DNA of 64,000 nucleotides, taken from assembly GCF_006385175.1 (NCBI RefSeq), contig NZ_VFIY01000010.1:1-64000 (forward strand), written 5' to 3'. Source of the DNA: Emcibacter nanhaiensis. Lineage in GTDB: Bacteria; Pseudomonadota; Alphaproteobacteria; Sphingomonadales; Emcibacteraceae. A program made the position numbers and the translations under genes. The notes under the pieces were generated by a model that ran no database searches, was not told the origin of the DNA, and saw nothing but the letters and a program-made list of their open reading frames with translations. Positions 43,484 to 51,761 of the stretch are shown one piece after another; position 1 is the stretch's first letter; each line of letters begins with the position of its first letter.

Positions 43484-44193
43484 TTGTTTTCCTGGAAAGG
43501 AAGCGGCACGACCTTGGGCATGACCGCATCCGGCGCCCGCAGATACAGCGGAGCGATCCCCCGTTCCTTTTCAAACCGGTCCGGATTCTTTGCCGCCATG
43601 ACAGCCATCACCCGGGCGTCCGGTTGCCCGTTCACCCCCGGCACATGAATATGGCCGCTTTCTTCTTCCGGGATGTTATCCAGCACCAGGTCCACGCCGG
43701 TCCCGATCAGGTTACACTTCCCGGCAGGCAGTTCCTCGCGGATGTTGTCCAGAGGGACTGCCTTCGCTTCCGAGCCGGCACTGATGTCCCCACCCGAAAA
43801 CGTGAACTGCTGGAAATAAACTTCGCCGCGCCGGGCGTCATGGGCCACGCAGAGCGGGCCCTCACTCACGTCGTCGCAGCCGATGACATTGTGGGCGACG
43901 ACTTCCAGGGTGGTAAAGCCCGCCAGCGGAATATCCAGGGCCAGACACAAGCCCTTGGCGGCGGACAATCCGATGCGAACGCCGGTAAAGGTTCCCGGCC
44001 CCCGGGTGCAGGCAATCCCCTGGAGGTCCGATTTCGGCAGGCCGGCGTCCTGCAACACTTCCTCCACCATGGGCAACAGGCGTTCCGCATGGCCGCGCAT
44101 ACGATCTTCATAGCGCCAGGCAACAATATTTCCGTCCACCAGCAGGGCCGCGGAACAGGCCCCCAGGGCGGTATCAATGGCCAGAATATTCAT
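43480..44193 (-). CDS. tsaB: tRNA threonylcarbamoyladenosine synthesis protein TsaB
   Basis: 237 residues, starting MNILAIDTALGACSAALL, the ASKHA-fold first strand, followed by GPGTFTGVRIGLSAAKGLCLAL. TsaB is the partner of TsaD, TsaC and TsaE in making t6A37 in tRNAs that read ANN codons. The family length is about 230 residues. It leads a two-gene unit with rimI; fur follows 136 bp later. Confidence 0.95.
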   Translation of the reverse strand: MNILAIDTALGACSAALLVDGNIVAWRYEDRMRGHAERLLPMVEEVLQDAGLPKSDLQGIACTRGPGTFTGVRIGLSAAKGLCLALDIPLAGFTTLEVVAHNVIGCDDVSEGPLCVAHDARRGEVYFQQFTFSGGDISAGSEAKAVPLDNIREELPAGKCNLIGTGVDLVLDNIPEEESGHIHVPGVNGQPDARVMAVMAAKNPDRFEKERGIAPLYLRAPDAVMPKVVPLPFQENK

Positions 44194-44237
44194 ATAACCG
44201 CCGCCTCGAAGTCGTACCGGAAATGATTACAACGCGC

Positions 44238-44834
44238 TCAGACAATCTTGCAGGCCTGGTCAAACGTCAGCCGCTCCTGACGCGGCGGAAGGCTGTCCTT
44301 GTCGCCATACCCCATGGAACAGAGGAAGTTCACCTTGACATTGCTGCCATCAAAAAAAGCCTTTTCCACCGCTGCCGGATCAAAGCCGGACATGGGACAG
44401 CAGTCAAGCCCCAGCGCTCTGGCCGCAATCATCAAATAGCCGCCCTGCAGGCTGGAATTGCGGAATGCCGTTTCCCGGGTCAGCCCCTCGTTACCGTCAA
44501 ACAGTTTCTCCACACCGGGATAAAGTTTGAAAAGATCCGGCAGGGTTTGCGGGAAATCCAGATCATATCCGACCACAACGGTAAAGGGCGCCGTGAGGAT
44601 TTTGTCCTTGTTGCTGTCAATCGCGCAACCCGCAAGCTTCGCCTTGGCCTCTTCACTCTGCACCATGACAAAACGGGCCGGAGAAGCGTTGAACGCCGTC
44701 GGTCCCCAGCGCAGCAGATCATAAATCGCCCGGATCGTGACGTCTGAAACAGGGCGGTCCTGCCATCCCTTGAAGGAACGGGCCTCGCGAAAAATTACGT
44801 CCAGGTCCCTGTCAGAGAGAATTTGATCTGTCAT
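44238..44834 (-). CDS. Nitroreductase-family malonic semialdehyde reductase (HadB/RutE)
   Basis: 198 residues, with FKGWQDRPVSDVTIRAIYDLLRWGPTAFNASPARFVMV near the start and GGYLMIAARALGLDCCPMSGFD later, both typical of the RutE/HadB branch of FMN nitroreductases. RutE reduces 3-hydroxy/malonic semialdehyde during uracil breakdown, but no other rut genes are here, so a general nitro- or aldehyde-reductase role is also possible. Divergent from the polysaccharide deacetylase gene. Confidence 0.85.
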   Translation of the reverse strand: MTDQILSDRDLDVIFREARSFKGWQDRPVSDVTIRAIYDLLRWGPTAFNASPARFVMVQSEEAKAKLAGCAIDSNKDKILTAPFTVVVGYDLDFPQTLPDLFKLYPGVEKLFDGNEGLTRETAFRNSSLQGGYLMIAARALGLDCCPMSGFDPAAVEKAFFDGSNVKVNFLCSMGYGDKDSLPPRQERLTFDQACKIV

Positions 44835-45063
44835 CGTTATACCCTTTTACGTGTACGGTTTGATTGTCTTGTATAGGAGTAGAATATACAAATCGCCGTC
44901 TGGCTTGGAAACGACTATTTTGACTTTCTTCGCCCTTGCCCCTCTTGGCGCTGCAGCCGTCATCCGGCAACTGTCTGGGGGGAATTCCCTTTTTGTACAA
45001 ACCTGTATATACTCCCCGCTAAAATAACTCAGATAGTGTTTTCAGGCAGTAACCAGGGTTGAC
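44835..45063. promoter_or_regulatory. Divergent promoter region with inverted repeats
   Basis: No gene. It holds TTGTATA (44869-44875) and TATACAA (44885-44891) as a perfect inverted pair with a 9-bp spacer, and a separate palindrome TTTGTACAAA (44992-45001) followed by TGTATATAC. Both share TTGTA/TACAA half-sites, so one regulator could bind both sides of the nitroreductase/deacetylase divergent promoter. Confidence 0.5.
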
Positions 45064-46128
45064 ATGACAGGCGCATCTCTCTTTCGTAAATTGCTGGCTC
45101 CCGTCCTCGTGGGAATTTACATATTTCTTTGCTCCTTCGCCGCGTTGGCAGAGGAAACCGAGGACTCCGCGGTCGTCATCATGTACCACCGCTTTGGCGA
45201 AGACAAATATCCGAGCACCAACATCACTCTCGAGCAGTTCCGGGCCCATATCGAAGAACTGAAACAGGAAAAATATAATGTGGTGCCGCTATCCGAGATT
45301 ATAGAGGCCTTCGAGAACAAGACTCCCCTGCCGACGCGAACGGTCGCCATCACCATAGACGATGCCTATCTCTCCATCTATGAAAACGCCTGGCCGATCC
45401 TCCGCGAAGCAGGTTTCCCCTTCACCCTGTTCACCTCGAGCGAGCCGGTTGACCTGAAGGTGGACGGCTATATGACCTGGGACCAGATCCGGGAAATGAA
45501 CCAGGATCCCCTGGTCAGCATCGGCCATCACGGCCATAGCCACGAGCATCTGTTGCGCATGACGCCCGGACAGGTCAAACAGGACCTGGAAACCGCGTCG
45601 GCGCGTTATAAAGCGGAACTTGGCTATGTCCCCGACATTTTGGCCTACCCGTTCGGCGAATATAGTGCGGAAATCGAAGAACTGGCCCGCTCGCTCGGCC
45701 TGAAAGCCGGGTTCGGCCAGCATTCCGGCACCGCCAGCAGCCGGCTCGACATTTTCGCCCTGCCGCGTTTTGCCTTCAACGAAAAATATGCCACGCTCAG
45801 TAGGTTCCGGCTGATCTCCAATTCCCGGGCATTGCCGGTGCGGGACATCCTTCCCACCGACCCCACTGTAACAACAAACCCGCCCCTGATCGGCTTTACC
45901 GTCGATAAATCCGTCCGGGGACTTTCCGCCATGAGTTGCTTCCCTTCCCATCTGGACAAAGCCGCGGAACTAAAACTGATCGGGGGGAACCGGGTGGAGA
46001 TCCGGTTTGACAAGCCTTTTCCCAAGGGGCGCAGCAGGGTGAACTGCACCATGCCGGGGCCCGGCGGGCGCTGGTACTGGTTCGGCCTGCCCTTCTTTGT
46101 GCCGGGCGGGACCGAACCGGCAAACTGA
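45064..46128 (+). CDS. Secreted polysaccharide deacetylase (NodB family)
   Basis: 354 residues with a signal peptide (LLAPVLVGIYIFLCSFAALA, cleaved near residue 29). The NodB domain has VVIMYHRFG, TIDDAY (catalytic Asp pair), and HGHSHEHL with the H-x3-H metal site, then YPFGEYS. It probably removes acetyl groups from a cell-wall or exopolysaccharide sugar in the periplasm. A C-terminal region of about 90 residues, rich in Gly/Arg at the end, is extra. The substrate is unknown. It converges on nifU. Confidence 0.88.
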   Translation: MTGASLFRKLLAPVLVGIYIFLCSFAALAEETEDSAVVIMYHRFGEDKYPSTNITLEQFRAHIEELKQEKYNVVPLSEIIEAFENKTPLPTRTVAITIDDAYLSIYENAWPILREAGFPFTLFTSSEPVDLKVDGYMTWDQIREMNQDPLVSIGHHGHSHEHLLRMTPGQVKQDLETASARYKAELGYVPDILAYPFGEYSAEIEELARSLGLKAGFGQHSGTASSRLDIFALPRFAFNEKYATLSRFRLISNSRALPVRDILPTDPTVTTNPPLIGFTVDKSVRGLSAMSCFPSHLDKAAELKLIGGNRVEIRFDKPFPKGRSRVNCTMPGPGGRWYWFGLPFFVPGGTEPAN

Positions 46129-46149
46129 GCCTTCGAACTGACCAGGCGG

Positions 46150-46695
46150 TCAGACGGCTTCGACGCTTTCCACTTCGGGAATATAGTGTTTCAGAAGATT
46201 CTGAATGCCGTATTTCAGGGTCGCCGTTGAACTGGGACACCCGGCACAGGCACCCTGCATATGCAGATAGACAATGCCGTCGCTAAACGCATGGAATACA
46301 ATATCGCCGCCGTCCCGTGCGACCGCCGGCCGTACCCGGGTTTCAAGCAGTTCCTTGATCTGAGTGACGATCTCATCGTCTTCCCCGCTGCTCTCGGGCA
46401 CTTCTGCCGCCACTTTTTCCATCACCGGAAGCCCGGCGGTGAAATGCTCCATGATTGTACCGAGGATCACGGGCTTGAGTTCAGCCCAGTCCCGTCCATC
46501 GCTGGTAATGGTGATAAAGTCATAGCCGAAAAATACACCTGCCACACCGTCAACGGCAAACAAGGCCTTTGCCAGTGGTGAACCGGCGGCATCCTCCACA
46601 CGTGTAAAGTTTGCCGTTCCCTGTTCCAGCACGGTCTCGCCCGGCAGGAACTTTAACGTAGCCGGATTCGGCGTCTGCTCTGTCTGAATAAACAT
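46150..46695 (-). CDS. NifU/NFU1-type iron-sulfur scaffold protein
   Basis: 181 residues from the ATG at 46695, with CAGGG upstream. The NFU N-terminal domain (MFIQTEQTPNPATLKFLPG) and the C-terminal NifU domain with CAGCPSS (C-x2-C) are both complete. Dimers hold a [4Fe-4S] cluster and deliver it to target enzymes; MiaB in this window is a plausible client. In many alphaproteobacterial genomes it lies near trpS and usp; here two extra genes separate it. Confidence 0.92.
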   Translation of the reverse strand: MFIQTEQTPNPATLKFLPGETVLEQGTANFTRVEDAAGSPLAKALFAVDGVAGVFFGYDFITITSDGRDWAELKPVILGTIMEHFTAGLPVMEKVAAEVPESSGEDDEIVTQIKELLETRVRPAVARDGGDIVFHAFSDGIVYLHMQGACAGCPSSTATLKYGIQNLLKHYIPEVESVEAV

Positions 46696-46764
46696 TATTA
46701 TACCCTGAGTTTGTTTTCTCTTAAATGGCAAGGGAACGGCCGAAAATCAAGTATCTTTCGGTCT

Positions 46765-46794
46765 TTTGTTAACAAATACTATGCTATATATGTA
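46765..46794 (+). promoter_or_regulatory. Promoter with palindrome upstream of the first solute-binding-like gene
   Basis: TTTGTTAACAAA (46765-46776) is a perfect 12-bp palindrome that overlaps a -35-like TTGTTA (46766-46771). A 17-bp spacer leads to TATGTA (46789-46794) within TATATATGTAT. A CCGAAA/TTTCGG stem (46740-46761) lies just before it. Repressor control of the solute-binding-like gene is plausible. Confidence 0.5.
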
Positions 46795-46825
46795 TCTTGT
46801 CTGATCCGGGATTCGGGACTGAATA

Positions 46826-47530
46826 ATGCGTTTTTGCCGAAACATCATAGTCTTCTTCCTAAGTCTTCCGTTTTCTGTGGTGTGCGCCATGGCGGAAGAG
46901 ACAAACAGTTCGCGCGAGAATATCCGTATCTGCATTCCCCTCGAACTCTATTACGCCGAAGAACTTAAGGCCCTGATCTCACAGTCTTATCAGGACCTGA
47001 ACCTGACAATTGAATGGCATGTCCTGCCGGTTAACCGCTGCGTCATGATGGTCAGCCAGGGCATTCTTGATGCGGACATCGGCAGGAGCCCGGTCGTTAC
47101 GACAAAATACCCCAACCTGGTTTCAGTTCCCGTGCAACTTTTCTCCGCTGACGTAAATCTCTACAGCCTGGCGCCGCCGGACGACCCTGTCCCGGATCCG
47201 CAAACACTGCTTTCGGATCACCGGTATCGTGTTGCCTACCCCTCCCATCTTCTCCATGTCAGGAATATGGCGGCAAGTCACAGCACGCTGGGCGCCGACA
47301 GTGCGGATCAGATGATTGCCCTGCTCCGGAAAGGCCGGGTTGATTACATTTTGATTAGTGCGACAGAGGCCGAAAAGATGGAGAACAACGGAAAAGCCAT
47401 GACCGGCCTTTATCAGATACAAAAGGCCTATATTAGAATCCCCGGCCATCACATTCTGAACCGCAAACACGAAGGCCTTGCCGCGGAACTGGCCAAGGGT
47501 TTCCGTCAAAGGCTGGAAACACCGGACTAA
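46826..47530 (+). CDS. Periplasmic solute-binding-like protein, first of two tandem paralogues
   Basis: 234 residues. A signal peptide (FFLSLPFSVVCAMA) is followed by a fold that resembles the extracellular solute-binding family 3: ICIPLELYYAEELKALI at the N-terminus, GILDADIGRSP, then VAYPSHLL and GRVDYILISATEAEKM in the second lobe. Two cysteines of the mature protein, Cys36 and Cys72, are 36 apart and may form a disulfide. No permease or ATPase gene is near. It may serve as a sensor or ligand-binding partner for another system. Paralogue of the next gene. Confidence 0.75.
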   Translation: MRFCRNIIVFFLSLPFSVVCAMAEETNSSRENIRICIPLELYYAEELKALISQSYQDLNLTIEWHVLPVNRCVMMVSQGILDADIGRSPVVTTKYPNLVSVPVQLFSADVNLYSLAPPDDPVPDPQTLLSDHRYRVAYPSHLLHVRNMAASHSTLGADSADQMIALLRKGRVDYILISATEAEKMENNGKAMTGLYQIQKAYIRIPGHHILNRKHEGLAAELAKGFRQRLETPD

Positions 47531-47533
47531 CCT

Positions 47534-47560
47534 GAATAGTGGATTTACCATACACTATTC
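47534..47560. repeat. 8-bp stem between the tandem paralogues
   Basis: GAATAGTG (47534-47541) and CACTATTC (47553-47560) are perfect inverted copies with an 11-nt loop, four bases after the first stop codon. There is no T-run, so it may act as a processing or stability element between the two genes rather than a full terminator. Confidence 0.5.
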
Positions 47561-47596
47561 ACTCGCATAGATTGTCATATTCTTATATGATGACGT

Positions 47597-48340
47597 ATGA
47601 TAAAAGTTTCGGGTGCTATTTCACTTTACCGCAAAATGGCGTGGATCATCAGTCTTACATTGATCCTGCAGGCTTTTTCAATACGGGCGGTAAATTCTGA
47701 AACTGCTGGGAAACCGTTCGATATCTGCACTCCCCTGGAACTCACGTACAGTGTTGGCCTTCGGGATATCGTTGAAAAATCTTACAGGGAATTCGGCTAT
47801 GATGTCCACTGGCATATCCTGCCGGCCAACAGGTGCATCGCCATGGTGGACAGGGGCATCCTGGATGCCGACCTGGTTCGTACGACATCTGTGATAGAGC
47901 ACTATCAAAACCTGATCCTCATTCCGGTGCGGTTGATAACCATAAAAATCGACCTTTACGGCATAAAACGCCCTGATGTACCGCCACCTGAACCGGAAAT
48001 ACTGCTTGCGGATGAAAACATAGCTGTCGCCTACCCGCGAAACTCCCTGTTGATCGAAAAAATGGTCAAAAATCCGGCCTCCATCGGCACGGATGACGGA
48101 GCCCATATGCTGAAATTGCTCCGGAACGGCAGAGTGCGACTGATACTGCTGCCAAAGGTTGAGCTCAATCGTCTGCAAAAGAAAGGTGTTGATATGAGTG
48201 ACCTGGTCCTGATCAGGGAAAATTACATAGAGTACCCTGGCTTTCACGTCGTCAACAGAAAACACAAAGACCTGGTTGACCGACTGGCCGCTAAATTCCT
48301 GCCCGCAATTGCCGAAGCCAATATCCCCGGAAAACAATAA
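47597..48340 (+). CDS. Periplasmic solute-binding-like protein, second of two tandem paralogues
   Basis: 247 residues: signal sequence (AWIISLTLILQAFSIRA), then the same layout as its neighbour. Matching pairs include ICTPLEL/ICIPLEL, HILPANRC/HVLPVNRC, GILDADL/GILDADI, GRVRLIL/GRVDYIL and a PGFHVVNRKHKDL/PGHHILNRKHEGL end. Cys44 and Cys80 are again 36 apart. It looks like a local duplication that has since diverged. The ligand is unknown and no transporter genes are adjacent. It converges on the usp gene with a 1-bp gap. Confidence 0.75.
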   Translation: MIKVSGAISLYRKMAWIISLTLILQAFSIRAVNSETAGKPFDICTPLELTYSVGLRDIVEKSYREFGYDVHWHILPANRCIAMVDRGILDADLVRTTSVIEHYQNLILIPVRLITIKIDLYGIKRPDVPPPEPEILLADENIAVAYPRNSLLIEKMVKNPASIGTDDGAHMLKLLRNGRVRLILLPKVELNRLQKKGVDMSDLVLIRENYIEYPGFHVVNRKHKDLVDRLAAKFLPAIAEANIPGKQ

Positions 48341-48341
48341 C

Positions 48342-48815
48342 TTAGACGAATTTGTCGATTTCCTCGTCCGTCATGTTGCCGGGCACCACAAGCACCGGCA
48401 TATGACAAACATCCAGCAGTTCCTCGCGAAAAATCCGGATCAGGGGCCCGGGATCCCCGCCGACGTCAGCGCCAAGCACCAGGAGGTGGACGTCCATATC
48501 TTCCCTGATATAGTCAACGATGACATCCTTGGGATCGCCGGAGCGTATAACAAGTTCGGGCGTCATACCGGACAGGACTTCAACGTCCCGGGCAAAACCA
48601 TTCATCATCCCTTCCGCTTCCTGACGCGCCTCTTCTTCCATCAGCTCGCGGACACTGACCCAGTGCTGGAAATCGGCAGGGGGAATAATGTGCAGCATGA
48701 CTACACTGCCGCCCACCTTTGATGCCCGCAAAGCAGCGAGGCGAAGAACTTTCTTGAACTCAGGTGTATCGTCAGCGATCACCAGAAACTTCCATTTGCG
48801 GTCCGTCAGGGCCAT
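48342..48815 (-). CDS. Universal stress protein (UspA domain)
   Basis: 157 residues. KWKFLVIADDTPEFKKVLRLAALRA is the first strand and helix of the Usp fold, and LLVLGADVGGDPG near residue 115 is at the position of the G-2x-G-9x-G(S/T) nucleotide loop, though the final part differs from the ATP-binding consensus. Stress-related and cytoplasmic; the exact role is unknown. It is at the end of the DUF2333-linked group, on the same strand. Confidence 0.85.
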   Translation of the reverse strand: MALTDRKWKFLVIADDTPEFKKVLRLAALRASKVGGSVVMLHIIPPADFQHWVSVRELMEEEARQEAEGMMNGFARDVEVLSGMTPELVIRSGDPKDVIVDYIREDMDVHLLVLGADVGGDPGPLIRIFREELLDVCHMPVLVVPGNMTDEEIDKFV

Positions 48816-48885
48816 TACTTCCGATCCCGGTATGATTAACTTTCGACATATTGTGCCACCCGCAAGGAGGCATTGGCAACAGGAA

Positions 48886-49851
48886 TTATTTCTGCAGGAT
48901 GTTGGTCAGCTCCTTGAGCTGGGTCCGGGCCCGAAGCAGATAGAAGCCCTGAGCGGCCAGATGATTGGGCAGGAACATGGCATCCGGAGAGCAGTTGGAC
49001 ACCACCGTCGGGTCCAGGGCGATAATCGCCAGCAGGCTTTTTTCCATCTCATCCCAGGTGTTTGTAAGTTCGCGATCGGTGATGATCTGGTCAAAATCCT
49101 GACGCAGCCCCTGCAGGATCATATAATAGGCGTAGGCCTGCCCCTTCACATTATAAAAAACGTCATCGGCCTCGATATCAAACATGCAGCCGAACCCCTC
49201 GCGGATATGCCGGTCGATAATGGCCGAAGAGGCCCCGATATCCACGGCAAAACGTTCAAGGGTGACCTGGAGGTTGTCCGTCCGGCGTTCAAATACGGCA
49301 GAGCCGTCCGCCACTTTATTGTTATAGGCGCGGAGTTTTGCCAGCCCGGCCCGGTACTGGGCTTCCGACGAGGAAACCGGGAAAAAGGATATGGAGGGCT
49401 CCCAGATCCACTGATCCCCGGCATACTGCAGGGCGCTGGTGGCATTTTTCAGGTCCGGATCCTCCATGCTGGAACCCCGGGTGCGGCCCAGCTGATCCTT
49501 CAGGTCAAAACTGAAGCGCGCAACCACCGAAATAATCCCCTGCTGATAATGGGCCATATTATCGAGGAGGGCACTGGGATAGAAGAAAGGATCGTTACTG
49601 ATCCATGAGTTCCTGTTGACTTCCCTGTCCACAAGGGCGGCCGCTATGGTGACTGCATGGCTGGAATTCCCCTGGCTCGCATAATTCTCCGGCTTGAATT
49701 CCGGATCATCATTGATTCGGTGGATAAAGACGGCGCCCAGGACAAAATAGAGAATAACCAGCACAATAAGCCCGAGCAGCAGGGTGCGGACCACAGAAAA
49801 ACTCATATGGTCCGCGATCCAGTATCTGAAATCCGTAAACTTCTGCCACAT
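48886..49851 (-). CDS. DUF2333 family membrane-anchored protein
   Basis: 321 residues. One N-terminal membrane helix (about 20-42, VRTLLLGLIVLVILYFVLGAV) is followed by a large periplasmic domain with DREVNRNSWISNDPFFYPSALLDNM and KGQAYAYYMILQGLRQDF, both marks of DUF2333. The function of the family is unknown. It lies between usp and a DUF4136 lipoprotein gene on the same strand, with short spacers, so these envelope proteins may be expressed together. Confidence 0.85.
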   Translation of the reverse strand: MWQKFTDFRYWIADHMSFSVVRTLLLGLIVLVILYFVLGAVFIHRINDDPEFKPENYASQGNSSHAVTIAAALVDREVNRNSWISNDPFFYPSALLDNMAHYQQGIISVVARFSFDLKDQLGRTRGSSMEDPDLKNATSALQYAGDQWIWEPSISFFPVSSSEAQYRAGLAKLRAYNNKVADGSAVFERRTDNLQVTLERFAVDIGASSAIIDRHIREGFGCMFDIEADDVFYNVKGQAYAYYMILQGLRQDFDQIITDRELTNTWDEMEKSLLAIIALDPTVVSNCSPDAMFLPNHLAAQGFYLLRARTQLKELTNILQK

Positions 49852-49877
49852 GGGCCTTTCCCCCGGCTGGTTATGTC

Positions 49878-50537
49878 TTATTTATCTTTGTCCAGGTCAA
49901 TCACGACCTTTTGCGTTGTACCGCTTGCACCCGGGAAATTCTGGAACAGGGCCTGGATCATCAGCGGAACCAGTTCCGTCAGATCGTTACTGCGCCCGAT
50001 CCCTTCGACGCGCCCTTCATAGATATTTTTCGCCCCTTCGAAATTGGGCCGGATATTGACCTTGAGAATGCGGTTGTATTTCACGTAGCTTTGCACTTCC
50101 GGCCGATGGTAAAAACCACCATAGTACCAGGAGCGGCGCGGCCAATAGCCATAGTAGCCATATCCATAGTAGGGGTCGAAGAACGGATCATAATAGGGCC
50201 AGCCCCCCCAGTACCCATACGGGGAATATCCGCCGAAGGAACGGACAAAAACCTTGCCGTTATCGACGCCGTAATCAAGCTCGACAACCAGGTCGGCGGT
50301 GCCGCCATTGGCCGGTTTATATCCCAGCTTGCCGAGTTGGTTGCCCAGCATGTTGGCATAGGTGGCGAACTCCAGGCTTCCCTGCAGGCTGTCATCCATG
50401 GGAACGATAACGATCTTCTCGCCGCTGGGGCGCGGCAGCGAATGGAAGCTGGTCACATTTGAAGTAAATGTCTGACTGCAGGCAGAAAGCATGCCGAGAA
50501 GACAGAGTGCAAATATACCTTTGATCACCTTGCTCAT
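49878..50537 (-). CDS. DUF4136 family lipoprotein
   Basis: 219 residues from the ATG at 50537. A lipoprotein signal (IFALCLLGMLSAC, lipobox LSAC) is followed by a DUF4136 fold: VTSFHSLPRPSGEKIVIVPMD, then NADLVVELDYGV-like sequence (here TADLVVELDYGV), and a central Tyr/Gly/Trp-rich stretch (residues about 105-145) that is low in complexity. The protein should sit in the inner leaflet of the outer membrane or in the inner membrane. Function unknown. Confidence 0.82.
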   Translation of the reverse strand: MSKVIKGIFALCLLGMLSACSQTFTSNVTSFHSLPRPSGEKIVIVPMDDSLQGSLEFATYANMLGNQLGKLGYKPANGGTADLVVELDYGVDNGKVFVRSFGGYSPYGYWGGWPYYDPFFDPYYGYGYYGYWPRRSWYYGGFYHRPEVQSYVKYNRILKVNIRPNFEGAKNIYEGRVEGIGRSNDLTELVPLMIQALFQNFPGASGTTQKVVIDLDKDK

Positions 50538-50592
50538 GAACTTTGCCTTTCTTTCCCGGTCCCACACTATCTGTTTATATAATAAACCGATT

Positions 50593-51639
50593 TTACGGTT
50601 TCAAGAAACCAACAATTTCGTGAATTTCCTGAAGGATCGGTTCGGCGATGGCCGCTGCCTTGTCAGCACCCTCGCGTAACACGCTGTCCACATAGGTTTT
50701 TTCCTCGGTCAGACGCTTCATTTCTTCGGTGATGGGCCCCAGGACATCAACGCTGAGGTCGGCCAGATCCCTTTTGAAGTCGGCAAACCCCTTGCCCGCA
50801 TACTGGCTGCAGACCTCAGCGGAAGACTTGCCCGCCAGCGCACCGAAAATGGTGATCAGATTCTTGGCCTCCGGACGTCCTTCGAGCCCGTCCGGGGTTT
50901 CCGGCAATGGTTCAGCGTCGGTGCGGGCCTTCCTGATTTTCTTGGCGATGGTATCCCGGTCGTCGGTCAGGTTGATGCGCGACATGTCAGAGGGGTCAGA
51001 CTTGCTCATCTTGTTGGTGCCGTCGCGAAGCGACATCACCCTGGTCGCCTCCCCCAGAATCAGCGGCTCCACATCCGGGAAAAACTCCACCCCATAGTCG
51101 CTGTTGAACTTCTGGGCGATATCCCGGGTCAGCTCCAGATGCTGTTTCTGGTCCTCGCCGACCGGCACATGGGTGGCCTTGTACAACAGGATATCCGCCG
51201 CCATCAGGTTGGGATAGACATAGAGGCCGACACTGGCCCGTTCCTTGTTCTTGCCGGCTTTTTCCTTGAACTGGGTCATCCGGTTCAACCAGCCGAGCCG
51301 CGCCACGCAATTGAAGATCCAGGCCAGTTCCGCGTGCTGGCGCACCTGGCTCTGGTTAAAGATGATGGACTGCTTCGGGTCCACGCCGGACGCGATCATG
51401 CCGGCGGCCACCTCACGCGTCGCGTTGCGCAGCACTTCCGGCTCCTGCCACACGGTAATGGCATGCAGATCCACGACGCAGAAAATGCTTTCATAATCCT
51501 GCTGCAGGCCCACCCAGTTGCGAATGGCGCCCAGATAGTTGCCAAGAGTCAGGTTCCCGGACGGCTGTACGCCGGAAAATACGCGCTCTTGAGTGGAGGA
51601 AGACTTGGCATGAGTTGAAGAAGATTTGGTCTCGGTCAT
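50593..51639 (-). CDS. trpS: Tryptophanyl-tRNA synthetase
   Basis: 348 residues from the ATG at 51639, which has AGGA eight bases upstream; an ATG eleven codons earlier has poor spacing. [18 protein letters not shown] contains the HIGH-like class I motif, and [11 protein letters not shown] the KMSKS loop. It charges tRNA-Trp. Next to murJ on the same strand, the usual alphaproteobacterial order. The first ~15 residues are Ser/Thr/Lys-rich and not conserved. Confidence 0.97.
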   Translation of the reverse strand: MTETKSSSTHAKSSSTQERVFSGVQPSGNLTLGNYLGAIRNWVGLQQDYESIFCVVDLHAITVWQEPEVLRNATREVAAGMIASGVDPKQSIIFNQSQVRQHAELAWIFNCVARLGWLNRMTQFKEKAGKNKERASVGLYVYPNLMAADILLYKATHVPVGEDQKQHLELTRDIAQKFNSDYGVEFFPDVEPLILGEATRVMSLRDGTNKMSKSDPSDMSRINLTDDRDTIAKKIRKARTDAEPLPETPDGLEGRPEAKNLITIFGALAGKSSAEVCSQYAGKGFADFKRDLADLSVDVLGPITEEMKRLTEEKTYVDSVLREGADKAAAIAEPILQEIHEIVGFLKP

Positions 51640-51761
51640 CTTTGTTGTCCTGTTTCGGGTCACTTTGGACATGCCCCTGAGTTAGCGATGCGTGTTGTCA
51701 GGGTTTTATGGACAGATATTGTTACAGGGTCAAGAAGACTTTCCCTCGCCCGCTCACGAGA

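Noticed and set aside
46138-46153. CTGACC/GGTCAG hairpin between the deacetylase and nifU genes as a terminator
   Set aside because: The stem is only 6 bp and has no T-run on either strand.
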